From Brevibacillus fortis (GTDB lineage Bacteria > Bacillota > Bacilli > Brevibacillales > Brevibacillaceae): a stretch of 64,000 nucleotides of DNA. Location of the stretch: the NCBI RefSeq assembly GCF_003013395.1, contig NZ_PXZM01000003.1, positions 124,001 to 188,000 on the forward strand. Reading direction: 5' to 3'. The notes under the pieces are model-generated. The model had not been told where the DNA came from. It did not search any database and saw only the letters and a program-made list of their open reading frames with translations. Positions 23,034 through 32,731 of the stretch are shown here, one piece after another (position 1 is the first letter of the stretch; every line of letters starts with the position of its first letter). Position numbers and translations under genes: made by a program.

Positions 23034-23783
23034 TCAATCCTCCAAAAATTCAGTGATAGAGCGAGCGATTTCTTCAGGATGCGTCAACGTTGGCTTATGA
23101 TCGGCACCTCTAATCTCAATAAACCTGTGCTCTGGTAATACTTCTTTAAAATATGCAGCAATACGTTGCGCATCCAGGGCATCTTCCTTCCCGATTATCA
23201 AGCATGTTTGATTGGCCAAATGCGCGAGACGCTCAATGGCAGGCGGCTGCGGCCATACGGACTCCGATGTCGCCCACTCGAACATTTTTGCTAGATTATG
23301 CTTCGCCATCTCAACCAAGAGGTCCTTCTGTGGACTTTCCATCACGACGCGGTACGGACAGGCGGATAAGGAAAGCTCAACCATACGGTCAACATCCGGT
23401 GCTTCTTGGATTTTCTGCATCCATTCCGTGAATGGCTGACTCGGTGTATACCCTGTCAAAGCAGGAGCAATCAGCACGAGCTTACTCACTCGCTGCGGAT
23501 AAGTAAGCGCAAAATCCGTTGCAATTCTTCCGCCTATCGAGTGCCCTACGAGCATGGCGTCATCCAGCTGGAAATAGTCCATGACAGAAAGTAAATCATC
23601 GACGTAGTTGGCTGCTTCTGTTGGCGACGGTGATTTCCCGCATCCGCGTCCGTCGAAAGCGATGACCTGATAATGCTTTGCCAGAATCCGCGCGACAAAC
23701 GTCCAATCCCGCATGTCAGCACCGCCGCTGTGCAATAGAATGAGTGGTTTTCCTTCGCCTGAAACCTCATAGTACAAATCCAT
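23034..23783 (-). CDS. Alpha/beta hydrolase
   Basis: 249 residues with the alpha/beta hydrolase order: oxyanion region LILLHSGGADMRDW, FDGRGCGKSPSP, nucleophile elbow GHSIGG (Ser about 97), an acidic residue in IIGKEDALD and the histidine in GADHKPTL. It has no signal peptide. Substrates of this group (esters, lactones, C-C bonds) cannot be told from sequence. Start ATG at 23783 has a GGAGGGATC ribosome site. First gene of a two-gene operon with a TetR regulator. Confidence 0.9.
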   Translation of the reverse strand: MDLYYEVSGEGKPLILLHSGGADMRDWTFVARILAKHYQVIAFDGRGCGKSPSPTEAANYVDDLLSVMDYFQLDDAMLVGHSIGGRIATDFALTYPQRVSKLVLIAPALTGYTPSQPFTEWMQKIQEAPDVDRMVELSLSACPYRVVMESPQKDLLVEMAKHNLAKMFEWATSESVWPQPPAIERLAHLANQTCLIIGKEDALDAQRIAAYFKEVLPEHRFIEIRGADHKPTLTHPEEIARSITEFLED

Positions 23784-23830
23784 CGGTGATCCCTCCGTGA
23801 ATTGTAGATTTGGTATTTGATCCCAGTTTA

Positions 23831-23856
23831 TTATTGAATGAACGTTTAGTCAATAA
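23831..23856. promoter_or_regulatory. TetR operator candidate upstream of the hydrolase gene
   Basis: A 26-bp inverted repeat: left arm TTATTGAATGAAC and right arm GTTTAGTCAATAA match at 11 of 13 positions. It lies about 50 bases upstream of the hydrolase start. Confidence 0.6.
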
Positions 23857-23872
23857 TAAACATTCCCTTCCA

Positions 23873-23906
23873 AAACAAAAAGTCCTAATCATCATGATCA
23901 GGACTT
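23873..23906 (-). terminator. Terminator of the glnK-glnL operon
   Basis: AGTCCT (23881-23886) pairs with AGGACT (23900-23905) over a further ATCAT/ATGAT stem; the minus strand continues TTTTTGTTTT. Confidence 0.75.
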
Positions 23907-23932
23907 ACCTCTACATGTCAGAGACAGAACAA

Positions 23933-24865
23933 TCACGCTTCCGACTGAATGCGCTTCGCCTCTGCATATAGCACTTGAATGAACTTTTTCATATTGATCC
24001 GAATATCTGAACCCGGCGATGCGGCATTGCTCTTTAGCTCCGCCATCTTCTTCCACACATACGTAAAATCAAAAAACTGTGAAGCGTAATTCTCAAACTT
24101 CCAATTGGAGAGGTCCGCAAGCCCAAGAGACGCCAAATGATTGAGTGACTGATAGATTGCTCGCCGGACTCTTTGCTCAGAAGCTTTGACAACCTTGGCT
24201 ACTTGTGAATCGTCCACAGCTACTCCGAGCCTATCCTGTGCAACTGCCACAAAGATCTCTTTCAGTGCTGGAAAACCATTTTTAAATGTATGCGTTTGTT
24301 CGTATCCATGCAAGAAGTCCAAAATATCTAGCAAGTCGTTGCTTCCATTGTCTCCCGCGATACCCAACTCCGTTAACAAAAACTGACCAGCCTCTCGAAG
24401 TGGTTTGCCCTGTGACGGACGGGGTTGTCCAGATGGCTGCTGGTCCACTTGCATGACGGCATTCAACGATTTGTGAATATCCCGTATCGAACGTTCGAGA
24501 CGAATTTTTTCGATTACTTTTTGGAGAATGGTCACGACTTCGATCTTGTTTACAGGCTTAATAATGTAGTACTCACTTCCAAGGGCGTAAGCTTGGGCGA
24601 TCAAATCTTTCGTTTCTGCCTGAGAAATCATGACGATCTTTCCTGCGAATGTCGGCTTCACTTGGCGAATCGTCTCAATCCCATCCCGGTTGGGCATGAA
24701 CAAATCGATCAGCAAAATATCTACGTTGCGTGCGGTTAGTGTATGTCCGTCTACCATCGAGCCGTCAGAGGCTTCCCCTACGACTTCACCCAAATTCTCG
24801 TCTTCTATGATTTCCGTCAGCATGAGGCGAACGGCATCATCGTCATCTACTAAATAAAACAGCAT
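23933..24865 (-). CDS. glnL: Response regulator GlnL (YcbB type)
   Basis: 310 residues. The receiver domain (1-125) has the acidic pocket LVDDDDA, phosphoacceptor Asp in ILLIDLFMPNRDG, the switch residue in MISQAET and the lysine in YYIIKPVNK. The C-terminal region (about 160-305) is the YcbB-type DNA-binding domain, unrelated to OmpR or NarL types, with the helix pattern SEQRVRRAIYQSLNHLASLGL. Gene order and domain content match B. subtilis GlnL, which activates glutaminase and glutamine-carrier genes in response to glutamine. The stop of the kinase gene lies only 4 bases upstream, so the two are co-transcribed. Confidence 0.9.
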   Translation of the reverse strand: MLFYLVDDDDAVRLMLTEIIEDENLGEVVGEASDGSMVDGHTLTARNVDILLIDLFMPNRDGIETIRQVKPTFAGKIVMISQAETKDLIAQAYALGSEYYIIKPVNKIEVVTILQKVIEKIRLERSIRDIHKSLNAVMQVDQQPSGQPRPSQGKPLREAGQFLLTELGIAGDNGSNDLLDILDFLHGYEQTHTFKNGFPALKEIFVAVAQDRLGVAVDDSQVAKVVKASEQRVRRAIYQSLNHLASLGLADLSNWKFENYASQFFDFTYVWKKMAELKSNAASPGSDIRINMKKFIQVLYAEAKRIQSEA

Positions 24866-24869
24866 CTTC

Positions 24870-26186
24870 TCACTCTTTCTTCGTTATCGGATCAATTGGT
24901 ACTTGCATGAGAAATGTTGTCCCCTTCCCGCCTACTCCATCCTGTAGGGAGATTTCCCCTTGCCATTGTTCCACCAATTGTTGTACATAAGACAGTCCGA
25001 TCCCTGTAGAGGGGTTGCCGGTTCGATCGTATTTCGTAGTAAAGCCAGGCTTGAACAGCAAAGCCTTTCGCCGTGGAGGTACCCCCGGTCCATCATCGTT
25101 GATTCTGATTTCCACAAGATCGCCTATCCGATCAATTTCAATGGAAATAGATCCTGTTTGGTGAATGGCTTCCACTGCATTTGCCACCAGATTATTGATC
25201 AGGGAAAGCATCATGAAAACGTGGTAGAGCGGATGTATCCCCGTAATAGAAGCGGTGATTTGTATGTCCTTCTCCAACAAAGTGGCATACTTCATATTGC
25301 TTCGTCTGATAATGTCCACAAGCTGATGGATATCCATATAATCGGTGATACTTTCATCGGATATCAGCTTGTAAAGCCCTGCAAAAATGCGTTGGTTATC
25401 CTTTTTAATCTCGTGAACCTCGCCTGCGACAATCAATGCTTGCTTGGCAAAGCTCTCTACATTTGAGGATACCTGTTCCTTATGAAGTTCCTGCAAGCCT
25501 TGGTATAGCTCAAAAGACTTCATACTTATACTCTCGGCATTTTGCAGTGTTTTTTTCAGATGAATCGATTCCTCATACAAGGTAGAAATCAGCATTAGGA
25601 TGTGTTCGTTCTGTTTCCTTGTCTGTTGTTCCCTCGATTGTGCTTCGTACAGCCTCATCATGTTGAGAAAGCTAATCACGATAAAACTATGGGACAGAGC
25701 AATGACGAGCATCTCTTGAACCGCTTCCCAAGTGAGGACGGTTTCCAGCAGCACATATTGGGATAGAAACTCCAATAGGTCAGCCAATACCTCGATGACC
25801 ATTCCCATCAACCCAACCAAAATCGTCCTATTGTGAAAACGGCGCATTCCAGTTAAATAAAACAGAACAGAATAAGCGAAATAAAAGAAAAAGCTAGAAT
25901 AATGCGCTTGGAGGGAAGCCTCCCATGCTGTATGGTACCCAGCGATGAGGTCAATCACAATCCGAAAGCTTACGACCGTAATCCCCGTCAAAAAGCCCGC
26001 GAGAACAGATGGAATTCTTTGAAACAATAATAAAAAGAAGAAAAAGGTAGGGGCTCCAAAGCTAATTCGAAATGTCTCATTGACCGGATAAAACTTCAAC
26101 TCTCCTGCCAATGGGACCGTAATAAGCATGAGCACCAATATATACCAATCTCGTTTTACTTGTGTTTGAACACGCACGCCTTTCAC
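24870..26186 (-). CDS. glnK: Glutamine-sensing histidine kinase GlnK (YcbA type)
   Basis: 438 residues: about six hydrophobic helices in the first 190, a coiled segment, and a C-terminal ATPase domain with N-box NLVANAVEAIHQTG, G1 INDDGPGVP and G2 TGIGLSYVQQLVEQ. No classical H-box is obvious; in this family the phosphoacceptor lies in a degenerate dimerisation region (VAGEVHEIKKDNQRI contains a candidate His). Start is GTG at 26186 with a weak site; nearby GTG codons are alternatives. With GlnL and the divergent glutaminase and carrier it forms the glutamine-utilisation system. Confidence 0.9.
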   Translation of the reverse strand: MKGVRVQTQVKRDWYILVLMLITVPLAGELKFYPVNETFRISFGAPTFFFFLLLFQRIPSVLAGFLTGITVVSFRIVIDLIAGYHTAWEASLQAHYSSFFFYFAYSVLFYLTGMRRFHNRTILVGLMGMVIEVLADLLEFLSQYVLLETVLTWEAVQEMLVIALSHSFIVISFLNMMRLYEAQSREQQTRKQNEHILMLISTLYEESIHLKKTLQNAESISMKSFELYQGLQELHKEQVSSNVESFAKQALIVAGEVHEIKKDNQRIFAGLYKLISDESITDYMDIHQLVDIIRRSNMKYATLLEKDIQITASITGIHPLYHVFMMLSLINNLVANAVEAIHQTGSISIEIDRIGDLVEIRINDDGPGVPPRRKALLFKPGFTTKYDRTGNPSTGIGLSYVQQLVEQWQGEISLQDGVGGKGTTFLMQVPIDPITKKE

Positions 26187-26289
26187 TTCCCATGTCGTTA
26201 CTTGGTGCCCTTTCTATTTTTATCGAGAAACGCATGTAGGACAAGTCTCAAAAAAAAATTGTGAAACTCACGTGAAACAATCTGTGAGT

Positions 26290-26305
26290 TTTTGTTTTAT
26301 TTTGT
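26290..26305 (+). promoter_or_regulatory. GlnL-type direct repeat upstream of glutaminase gene
   Basis: TTTTGT-TTTA-TTTTGT matches the TTTTGT-N4-TTTTGT repeat that I recall being reported as the GlnL binding site in B. subtilis. It sits about 105 bases upstream of glsA, in the gap shared with the divergent glnK. Confidence 0.65.
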
Positions 26306-26409
26306 AGGGTGCTTGTAAAGTGTTCATTATATGTATTTCGCGAAGCATGGAAGCGCTTTCTCTTCTCTTCGCGTAAGGCCATTGTAGACGATTTTTGGGG
26401 GGACGGGCG

Positions 26410-27372
26410 TTGATTCAACAGGTTTTACTCGTGGATGAATTACAGCAATGGGTGGAACAATATCGTTCCAAGGCATCTGAAGGGAAATGTGCCAGTTATA
26501 TCCCTGCTTTGTACAGAACAGATCCTAACCAGTTAGGTATTTGTATCATCGAACCTACAGGAAAAATGCACATGGCAGGTGACTGGGAAGCTCCTTTCAC
26601 GATGCAAAGTATTTCCAAAGTAATCAGTTTTATTGCTGCTTGCTGCTACCATGGTATCCCTTACGTGTTGGATCGGGTAGACGTAGAACCGACTGGAGAT
26701 GCATTCAACTCCATCATCCGTCTGGAAATGAACAAACCAGGTAAGCCTTTTAATCCGATGATCAATGCGGGAGCTATTACGACATCTTCGCTCCTCCCTG
26801 GTCAAACACCGGATCATAAACTGCGTTACTTGTATGCATTTTTCAGTAAAATTACGGGTGTTACGCCAACAGTGAACGAGGAAGTGTTTCTTTCGGAGTG
26901 GGAAAACTCTCACAGAAATCGGGCATTAGCCCATTATTTAAAAGATACGGGCTATCTGGCCTGCGAAGTGGAAGATGCTTTGGAGGTTTATCTAACGCAA
27001 TGCTCGATTGAAGTAACCACCGAGCAAATCGCCTTGATCGGTCTCATACTGGCACTCGACGGCTTCCATCCGATGCGCAACGAACAAGTTCTCCCGAAAG
27101 ATGTCGTCCGTTTGGCTAAAGCACTGATGCTCACCTGCGGCATGTACGATGCATCAGGCAAATTTGCTGCGAATGTTGGTCTGCCAGCAAAGAGTGGCGT
27201 ATCAGGTGGGATCATGACACTGGTTCCTCCTAACCGCAAACCACATTCACCGCTTCAGGATGGCTGCGGAATCGGTATTTTTGGACCTTCTATCGACGGT
27301 TGTGGAAACAGTGTAGCGGGCGTTTCTTTGTTAAAACATATCGCTCAGGAATGGGATGTATCGATCTTTTAG
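26410..27372 (+). CDS. glsA: Glutaminase
   Basis: About 320 residues, the usual length of bacterial glutaminases. The serine-beta-lactamase-like active site is MQSISKVISF (Ser-x-x-Lys), followed by PFNPMINAGAI, ...ENSHRNRALAHYLKDTG and AKSGVSGGIM, all conserved. It converts glutamine to glutamate and ammonia in the cytosol. TTG at 26410 is chosen as start because GGGGGG lies 7 bases upstream; TTG at 26395 would overlap that site. It is the first gene of the operon with the glutamine carrier and is divergent from glnK. Confidence 0.93.
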   Translation: MIQQVLLVDELQQWVEQYRSKASEGKCASYIPALYRTDPNQLGICIIEPTGKMHMAGDWEAPFTMQSISKVISFIAACCYHGIPYVLDRVDVEPTGDAFNSIIRLEMNKPGKPFNPMINAGAITTSSLLPGQTPDHKLRYLYAFFSKITGVTPTVNEEVFLSEWENSHRNRALAHYLKDTGYLACEVEDALEVYLTQCSIEVTTEQIALIGLILALDGFHPMRNEQVLPKDVVRLAKALMLTCGMYDASGKFAANVGLPAKSGVSGGIMTLVPPNRKPHSPLQDGCGIGIFGPSIDGCGNSVAGVSLLKHIAQEWDVSIF

Positions 27373-27414
27373 AGAATACTAAGTAAAAATTCATAACAAA
27401 TTCGAGGTGACACG

Positions 27415-28827
27415 ATGGAACAATTCCTACTCGACGTAACAGCTTCCATAAACGATTTCTTGTGGTCCTATATTATCATTGTCATGCTAATCGCGTTAGG
27501 CTTGTTCTTTACCTTCCGGGGTAAATTTTTGCAAGTACAAATGTTGCCGGACATGCTCCGTTCCATTAAAGAAGGAAGAGCAAAAGACGATGGCGGCATC
27601 TCCCCTTTCCAAGCATTCTGTATCAGTATGGCCGCACGTGTCGGCACAGGGAACATTACAGGGATTGCCATTGCGATCGCATTAGGAGGTCCTGGTGCCG
27701 TATTCTGGATGTGGGTCATTGCGATTATCGGTTCTGCATCCAGTTTTGTGGAGAGTACGCTCGCTCAGATTTATAAAATCAAAGATAAGAACGGTTTTCG
27801 TGGTGGTCCGGCTTATTACATGGAAAAAGGCTTGAAAAAACGTTGGATGGGCGCACTGTTTGCAGTCCTCATCACCCTTTCGTTTGGTCTCGTATTTAAT
27901 GCCGTGCAATCCAATACCATCACGATTGCCTTTCAAAATTCGTTTGGGACAGATCGACTGATAATTGGTATCATCATGACAATCGCTTTTGCAGCAATCA
28001 TCTTCGGCGGTGTCAAACGTATCGCGAAAATGTCTGAGTACATCGTAGTCGTACTGGCTATTTTGTACATAGGAATGGCACTCTTCATCGTGATCATGAA
28101 CATCTCGAAAATGCCGGAAGTCCTTTCTCTCATTGTGAAAAATGCGTTCGGCTTCGAACAAATCGCAGGCGGTTCTCTCGGGGCAGCGCTCATGCACGGA
28201 ATCAAACGTGGATTGTTCTCGAACGAAGCTGGTATGGGTAGTGCGCCGAATGCTGCGGCAACGGCAACAACAAGCCACCCAGTGAAACAAGGTCTGATTC
28301 AAGCATTCGGTGTTCTATTCGATACCCTCGTGATTTGTACAAGCACGGCTTTTATCATTTTGCTGTCAGGCGCGTACACGCAACAAGGATTGAGTGGCAT
28401 TGAGCTGTCCCAAGCAGCACTGAGCTTTCATATCGGTTCTTGGGCTTCTGGCTTCCTTGCCATTATGGTGTTCCTGTTCGCCTTCAGTACATTGATCGGG
28501 AACTATTATTATGGCGAGACCAACATCGAGTTTTTAAAGACGAGCAAAGCATGGCTTTTGCTGTATCGTTTAAGTGTACTCGCTATGGTATTATTCGGAT
28601 CAGTAGCAAAGGTACAGCTCGTATGGGATTTGGCCGATTTGTTCATGGGCTTCATGGTCATTGTCAACCTGATTGCAATCGCCATGTTATCGAAGGTCGC
28701 CTATGCTGCTCTACATGATTATTTGGAACAGAAAAAAGCAGGAAAAAATCCTGTGTTCTACAAGGACAGTATTGAAGGCCTAGATGATATTGAAGCCTGG
28801 GATGCTTCTCCTTCCTCCAACAAATAA
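27415..28827 (+). CDS. glnT: Alanine/glycine:cation symporter family carrier, probably for glutamine
   Basis: 470 residues with about ten hydrophobic helices and AGCS-family signatures GGISPFQAFCISMAARVGTGNITGIA, GPGAVFWMWVIAIIGSASSFVEST, RGGPAYYMEKGLK and KRGLFSNEAGMGSAPNAAA. It is a sodium-coupled amino acid symporter in the membrane. Its position behind glsA and the GlnL-type site identifies glutamine as the likely substrate, as for B. subtilis GlnT. A strong terminator follows. Confidence 0.9.
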   Translation: MEQFLLDVTASINDFLWSYIIIVMLIALGLFFTFRGKFLQVQMLPDMLRSIKEGRAKDDGGISPFQAFCISMAARVGTGNITGIAIAIALGGPGAVFWMWVIAIIGSASSFVESTLAQIYKIKDKNGFRGGPAYYMEKGLKKRWMGALFAVLITLSFGLVFNAVQSNTITIAFQNSFGTDRLIIGIIMTIAFAAIIFGGVKRIAKMSEYIVVVLAILYIGMALFIVIMNISKMPEVLSLIVKNAFGFEQIAGGSLGAALMHGIKRGLFSNEAGMGSAPNAAATATTSHPVKQGLIQAFGVLFDTLVICTSTAFIILLSGAYTQQGLSGIELSQAALSFHIGSWASGFLAIMVFLFAFSTLIGNYYYGETNIEFLKTSKAWLLLYRLSVLAMVLFGSVAKVQLVWDLADLFMGFMVIVNLIAIAMLSKVAYAALHDYLEQKKAGKNPVFYKDSIEGLDDIEAWDASPSSNK

Positions 28828-28839
28828 CCTACGAAAAAA

Positions 28840-28874
28840 ACGAGAAGCCTGTGTGATAACGGCTTCTCGTTTTT
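28840..28874. terminator. Bidirectional terminator between glnT and pnkp
   Basis: ACGAGAAGCC and GGCTTCTCGT form a perfect 10-bp stem with flanking A- and T-runs. Confidence 0.85.
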
Positions 28875-28877
28875 CAT

Positions 28878-31463
28878 TTACAATCGCGGATCGATCTCTT
28901 TTTCCTTCGCCACCTCAAAGAGCATCGTGGCGACTACTTTTTGATACTCCGTATTTTCTGGAGAAATGTCGTCGAATTTGAAACCAAGCATCCTCTCACC
29001 CAGCCTGTGTTCCTGCATCGAAGTCTTGAGCTTTTTCGAAATATTTTTCTGATTGAAAAGCTTGCGGTACTTGTGTGGGAAACGGTAATCGTAGCCATAA
29101 ATAATCGACAAGTACTCAGGATTGCGAACCTTCATGGCAGGCACGACCTTCTGATCGATATACTCTGGCTTGATCACGATGCCTTCCATTTTGTTTTCCA
29201 GTGTAATCGTAGAAAAGTAACCAGCAGCTTGTTCATACGCATTCGACTCAGACAAATCGAGGGCGAGAAAATGATCGTCATTTACGAAGCGATACATATC
29301 GGATGTTTTCCAATCCGGCAATTGCTCGTCTCCATTCAAATAGACAGCCTTTAGAATGGAAAAAGGCTTGTAGACAAGCTCCCCTTCTCCAGCATAGAGC
29401 TCAATCTGTTTTTGATAAATGTGATAGGCCTCCACATGCTTGTCGACAGGAACATAGCTCTCTTTGATTTCTCGCAAATACTTGTAGTTTTGATACAAGC
29501 TCGAACCGAATTTTTCTGTGAGCGCACTCTTGGATAAATGGAACTGATCTTTTTCGAATCCGCTCTCGTCATATTGTTGAACGAGTTGGTGAAGCGCCTC
29601 TTCAAAACCGTTTTCCTGCAAAAATGCAAATTCACTGCGCAGCGCGGATTCAATTGGTTTAAACTGCTTTTCGATCAAGCCCTTTCCTATTGCACTCCAC
29701 GGCAGCAATTCGCCATCCAAGATGAGCATCGCGATTTCATTTTGCTCCATGTATTCGCGGAACCTTGCATGCAACTTGTCATAAATAGGTGTCAAATCAA
29801 TTTGATTGATGGCATAACCATTTCTGCTGATCGCAAAGCACTTGTCGCGGTCATGATGTAAATATAGATTGCATCTCGAACCCATATATTTAGGCTGCAA
29901 CACGACTTGATGAATGCCTCGATTCGCGAAATAGTCCAGCCCTGCCTTCAACGACTCCAATTCCTGAGTCGCCCCATCCTTATCTGCTGGAGGCATCGTT
30001 CCAGAGATAAAATTAACCTTATTTTGCGAGCAGTAACGGAGTCGCTGGAGTTCTTCCTCTTCCAAATCTCCTATGGATACTTGTTTTTCTGCTTGGAACA
30101 AGATCGGCAGCTCCTCTGTCATCACCCGATGCTCAGACGGAACCGATTTGAAAAAGGGCTTGTGTGAGATCACGACTGACGTTAAAGAATTTCCGTGCAC
30201 ACATCCTGTATCGAGATGGAGCTTGTTCTTTAAGCGAAACGTTTTTTGTGCCGCGATATGTCCAAAAATATGATACGGATGGTTACTGACCGCTTCAACC
30301 GTCAAAAATGCAAGTTGTTCTTCCAATGAAGCTGTTCGGTCGATCCGAAAATTGCGTTGGCGCCTCACTGAATTCGTATCAAGCTTGCCCAAGTACTTCT
30401 TTTTGCAGGGAGCGTGTGTTACATAATAGGACGGGCCCGTTAGCGCATTGGATCGATAAAACGGCTGAGCTAGGGTATACAGGTGATGAAACATCTCTGT
30501 TAATTCCGCGTCTTTTTCCAGGACCTGTATGGAATCAAAATAATCCCCCAATAGCTTTGGGTCTACCCCTTTTAGTTCCTTGCGCAAGTACTTGTAGACA
30601 AAATTTTCGTGATTCCCACGTACAAACAAGAAAAACTGTTGATTCTCGTATAGAAACTCGATGATCTCTCTAGTTTGCGCTCCTTTGTCGATCCAGTCCC
30701 CTGCGACGATGATTTTGGTATGCTGCACCTTGTCAGTCGAGATGAGACGATTGTCCTCGAGCTTGAATCCGTAGTTTTGCAGGAGGCCTTTTAATTCGTG
30801 GACGCATTCGTGAATGTCTCCGATGATGATGTATGTTTGATCTTTGGGAAGGATCGTAGCCAGATACGCTTCCTTATTTTCGATCACGACCTCATAACGC
30901 GGGTTAGCCACCTCATCTGCTAGTGTGTAAAAATCTTTGTGTCGTATCCGGTGAATGGTGTGGTAGCCTTCTTTGGATAATGACCGGAGCACTTCTTGTT
31001 TCAACCGGAGAATGTGGCCAGTAATCAGTTTTTTTGAACGTTCAGATGCGTAGTAATCTTCCCGATTGCGATAGTCAAAGAGGATCACTTCCAAACGGTA
31101 ATTGTTCTCTGCTGCAATGTCGCGGACTTTTGAGCGGAAATCTTCTGCAAGTCCTGTTGTATCGACTACCACGAACTCGGCGTTGATCGGAAATGAAGTC
31201 ACCAAGCGCAGCTTTTCAAACAGGAGCTGGAATGCCTGCTCGCTGGCTTCCAGCATCACCTGATCATACTTGTCGTACTCATGCCCCAGCAGTTCCTGGC
31301 GAATGCTGTCCGAGGAAATGTATTGGACATTTGCTGTTACGTTTTTGGGTTCATCTTGAAATGAAAGCTTCGGCATGAGTACTTCTTTGGCAAAGGTCGT
31401 TTTTCCACATTCGGTGGGACCGACGAGCATAAAAATCGTGTGAACCTGTGTCTGTATCAGCAT
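28878..31463 (-). CDS. pnkp: Polynucleotide kinase-phosphatase Pnkp (RNA end healing and sealing)
   Basis: 861 residues, the size of bacterial Pnkp. Three modules follow in order. The 5' kinase has P-loop GPTECGKT (15-22). The metallophosphatase has IIGDIHECVHEL, VAGDWIDKG and VRGNHENF, a calcineurin-like metal site for 2',3'-phosphate removal. The adenylyltransferase module has the nucleotidyl-transferase motif KYMGSR with nucleophile Lys525 and MEGIVIKPEY downstream. In the Clostridium thermocellum system Pnkp heals broken RNA ends and, activated by Hen1, seals them. The gene starts 2 bases after the hen1 stop with AAAGGGGG upstream, so the pair is translationally coupled. Confidence 0.95.
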   Translation of the reverse strand: MLIQTQVHTIFMLVGPTECGKTTFAKEVLMPKLSFQDEPKNVTANVQYISSDSIRQELLGHEYDKYDQVMLEASEQAFQLLFEKLRLVTSFPINAEFVVVDTTGLAEDFRSKVRDIAAENNYRLEVILFDYRNREDYYASERSKKLITGHILRLKQEVLRSLSKEGYHTIHRIRHKDFYTLADEVANPRYEVVIENKEAYLATILPKDQTYIIIGDIHECVHELKGLLQNYGFKLEDNRLISTDKVQHTKIIVAGDWIDKGAQTREIIEFLYENQQFFLFVRGNHENFVYKYLRKELKGVDPKLLGDYFDSIQVLEKDAELTEMFHHLYTLAQPFYRSNALTGPSYYVTHAPCKKKYLGKLDTNSVRRQRNFRIDRTASLEEQLAFLTVEAVSNHPYHIFGHIAAQKTFRLKNKLHLDTGCVHGNSLTSVVISHKPFFKSVPSEHRVMTEELPILFQAEKQVSIGDLEEEELQRLRYCSQNKVNFISGTMPPADKDGATQELESLKAGLDYFANRGIHQVVLQPKYMGSRCNLYLHHDRDKCFAISRNGYAINQIDLTPIYDKLHARFREYMEQNEIAMLILDGELLPWSAIGKGLIEKQFKPIESALRSEFAFLQENGFEEALHQLVQQYDESGFEKDQFHLSKSALTEKFGSSLYQNYKYLREIKESYVPVDKHVEAYHIYQKQIELYAGEGELVYKPFSILKAVYLNGDEQLPDWKTSDMYRFVNDDHFLALDLSESNAYEQAAGYFSTITLENKMEGIVIKPEYIDQKVVPAMKVRNPEYLSIIYGYDYRFPHKYRKLFNQKNISKKLKTSMQEHRLGERMLGFKFDDISPENTEYQKVVATMLFEVAKEKEIDPRL

Positions 31464-31465
31464 CG

Positions 31466-32731
31466 TTACGCCCCCTTTCTCTGGAGAATGATGCCTTGTG
31501 TGGTGTGGATGTCGTTCACGCCGTCACCAATGGACACAAACTGCCCCTGCACCCCGGCTTCTTTCATGATTTCCGTCATCCATGCCTGGAACTCTTCTTG
31601 TCCCATTTCCCATTTATGATCGTCGTGACGATAGCCTTCCAGCTCATAGAACTGATTAAAATCCGAGTTGGGTGTCGTAATGATAAAATGGTCAAAATCC
31701 AATCGTTTGCAGATTTGGTGGATGAACGCTCTCGCTTCTTCTTTGCTCATATGCTCTATGACCTCAGTCAAAATGACATCGACCTGCTCACCGTTGTAAT
31801 CTTGTAAAAACTGATCAAGCGAGTGGAACAAAATCAGATTGGAGATTTCTTTTGCCTCCGCCCTGTGCCTGACTAATTCCAGCAATTGTTCGTCGATGTC
31901 GATGGCATAGTAATATTGCGGTAGCTTGGTAGCGAATGGAATCGCATAAAAGCCTTCTCCACATCCGATATCCACAATGGATTTCGTAAAAGGAAGGTGA
32001 CTTGCGATATAGTTCCTTCTCTGCAAACCGGTGCTGCCATACTCCAATTGAATGGGGTAGCGACTCGTCTTCTCGATCTCGGTCTTGTACTTACGATAAC
32101 GCTCTCTGGTTGTCAGGAAGTTGCGTGCGAACAGGCTTCGTATGTAAAAAGGTGCATCGATGACATTGATGCTCTTGATGTATTTATCCAGGATGTTATC
32201 GGATATATCGATGTGCTCTTTTCCAAACATGCTCAAGAAAAGGCAGAGCACGCTTACGACGTGGAGAAGCTGATGCAGACTCGCTCTCGTTTTGATAGTC
32301 AAAGCGTAGCTTTTATCGGCGTGGTGGTTCAGTTCAAAGGTGAAGTTCTTTAAGTGCTTCTCAAAAAATGTCAGATACAGCGGTCGCTCGATGTGAATCA
32401 TGTTGATGAAAAAAACATGCTCATACCCTTCTGAATCCTGCTCGTCGTGTTGCTTCATCGGAGCGGAAAAAAATTCACTGATCGCATTTAACGGAAACAA
32501 GGGTGTATTGTACCGGGATACATTCAAATATTCAAAATGCTCCTGTTCGGATTGTTTGTAAGAAACCTCATTTTCAGCATCTTTAAAGTAAACGTTATAT
32601 GTATCCGTGTGGGAAAACCACCCGTATGCGATGCCTTTTCGAATGGATCGTAAACTCAGTCCGGAATTCGGATTTTTCTTGATCATGTACGAAAAGTCCG
32701 GGTTTTCTGATCGTAGCTGAACAATAGCCAT
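31466..32731 (-). CDS. hen1: Hen1, 3'-terminal RNA ribose 2'-O-methyltransferase
   Basis: 421 residues. The N-terminal half (about 1-240), with HIERPLYLTFFEKHL, is the bacterial-specific part that contacts and activates Pnkp. The C-terminal half is a methyltransferase: SAM motif IVDIGCGEGFYAIPFA, and the Hen1 metal motif TEVIEHM, with a further histidine in GYRHDDHKWEMG. It adds a 2'-O-methyl mark on the 3' end of cleaved RNA before ligation, protecting the repaired junction from a second cleavage. The ATG at 32731 with AGAGGTGAG 7 bases upstream was preferred to GTG at 32743, which lies within that ribosome site. Confidence 0.93.
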   Translation of the reverse strand: MAIVQLRSENPDFSYMIKKNPNSGLSLRSIRKGIAYGWFSHTDTYNVYFKDAENEVSYKQSEQEHFEYLNVSRYNTPLFPLNAISEFFSAPMKQHDEQDSEGYEHVFFINMIHIERPLYLTFFEKHLKNFTFELNHHADKSYALTIKTRASLHQLLHVVSVLCLFLSMFGKEHIDISDNILDKYIKSINVIDAPFYIRSLFARNFLTTRERYRKYKTEIEKTSRYPIQLEYGSTGLQRRNYIASHLPFTKSIVDIGCGEGFYAIPFATKLPQYYYAIDIDEQLLELVRHRAEAKEISNLILFHSLDQFLQDYNGEQVDVILTEVIEHMSKEEARAFIHQICKRLDFDHFIITTPNSDFNQFYELEGYRHDDHKWEMGQEEFQAWMTEIMKEAGVQGQFVSIGDGVNDIHTTQGIILQRKGA

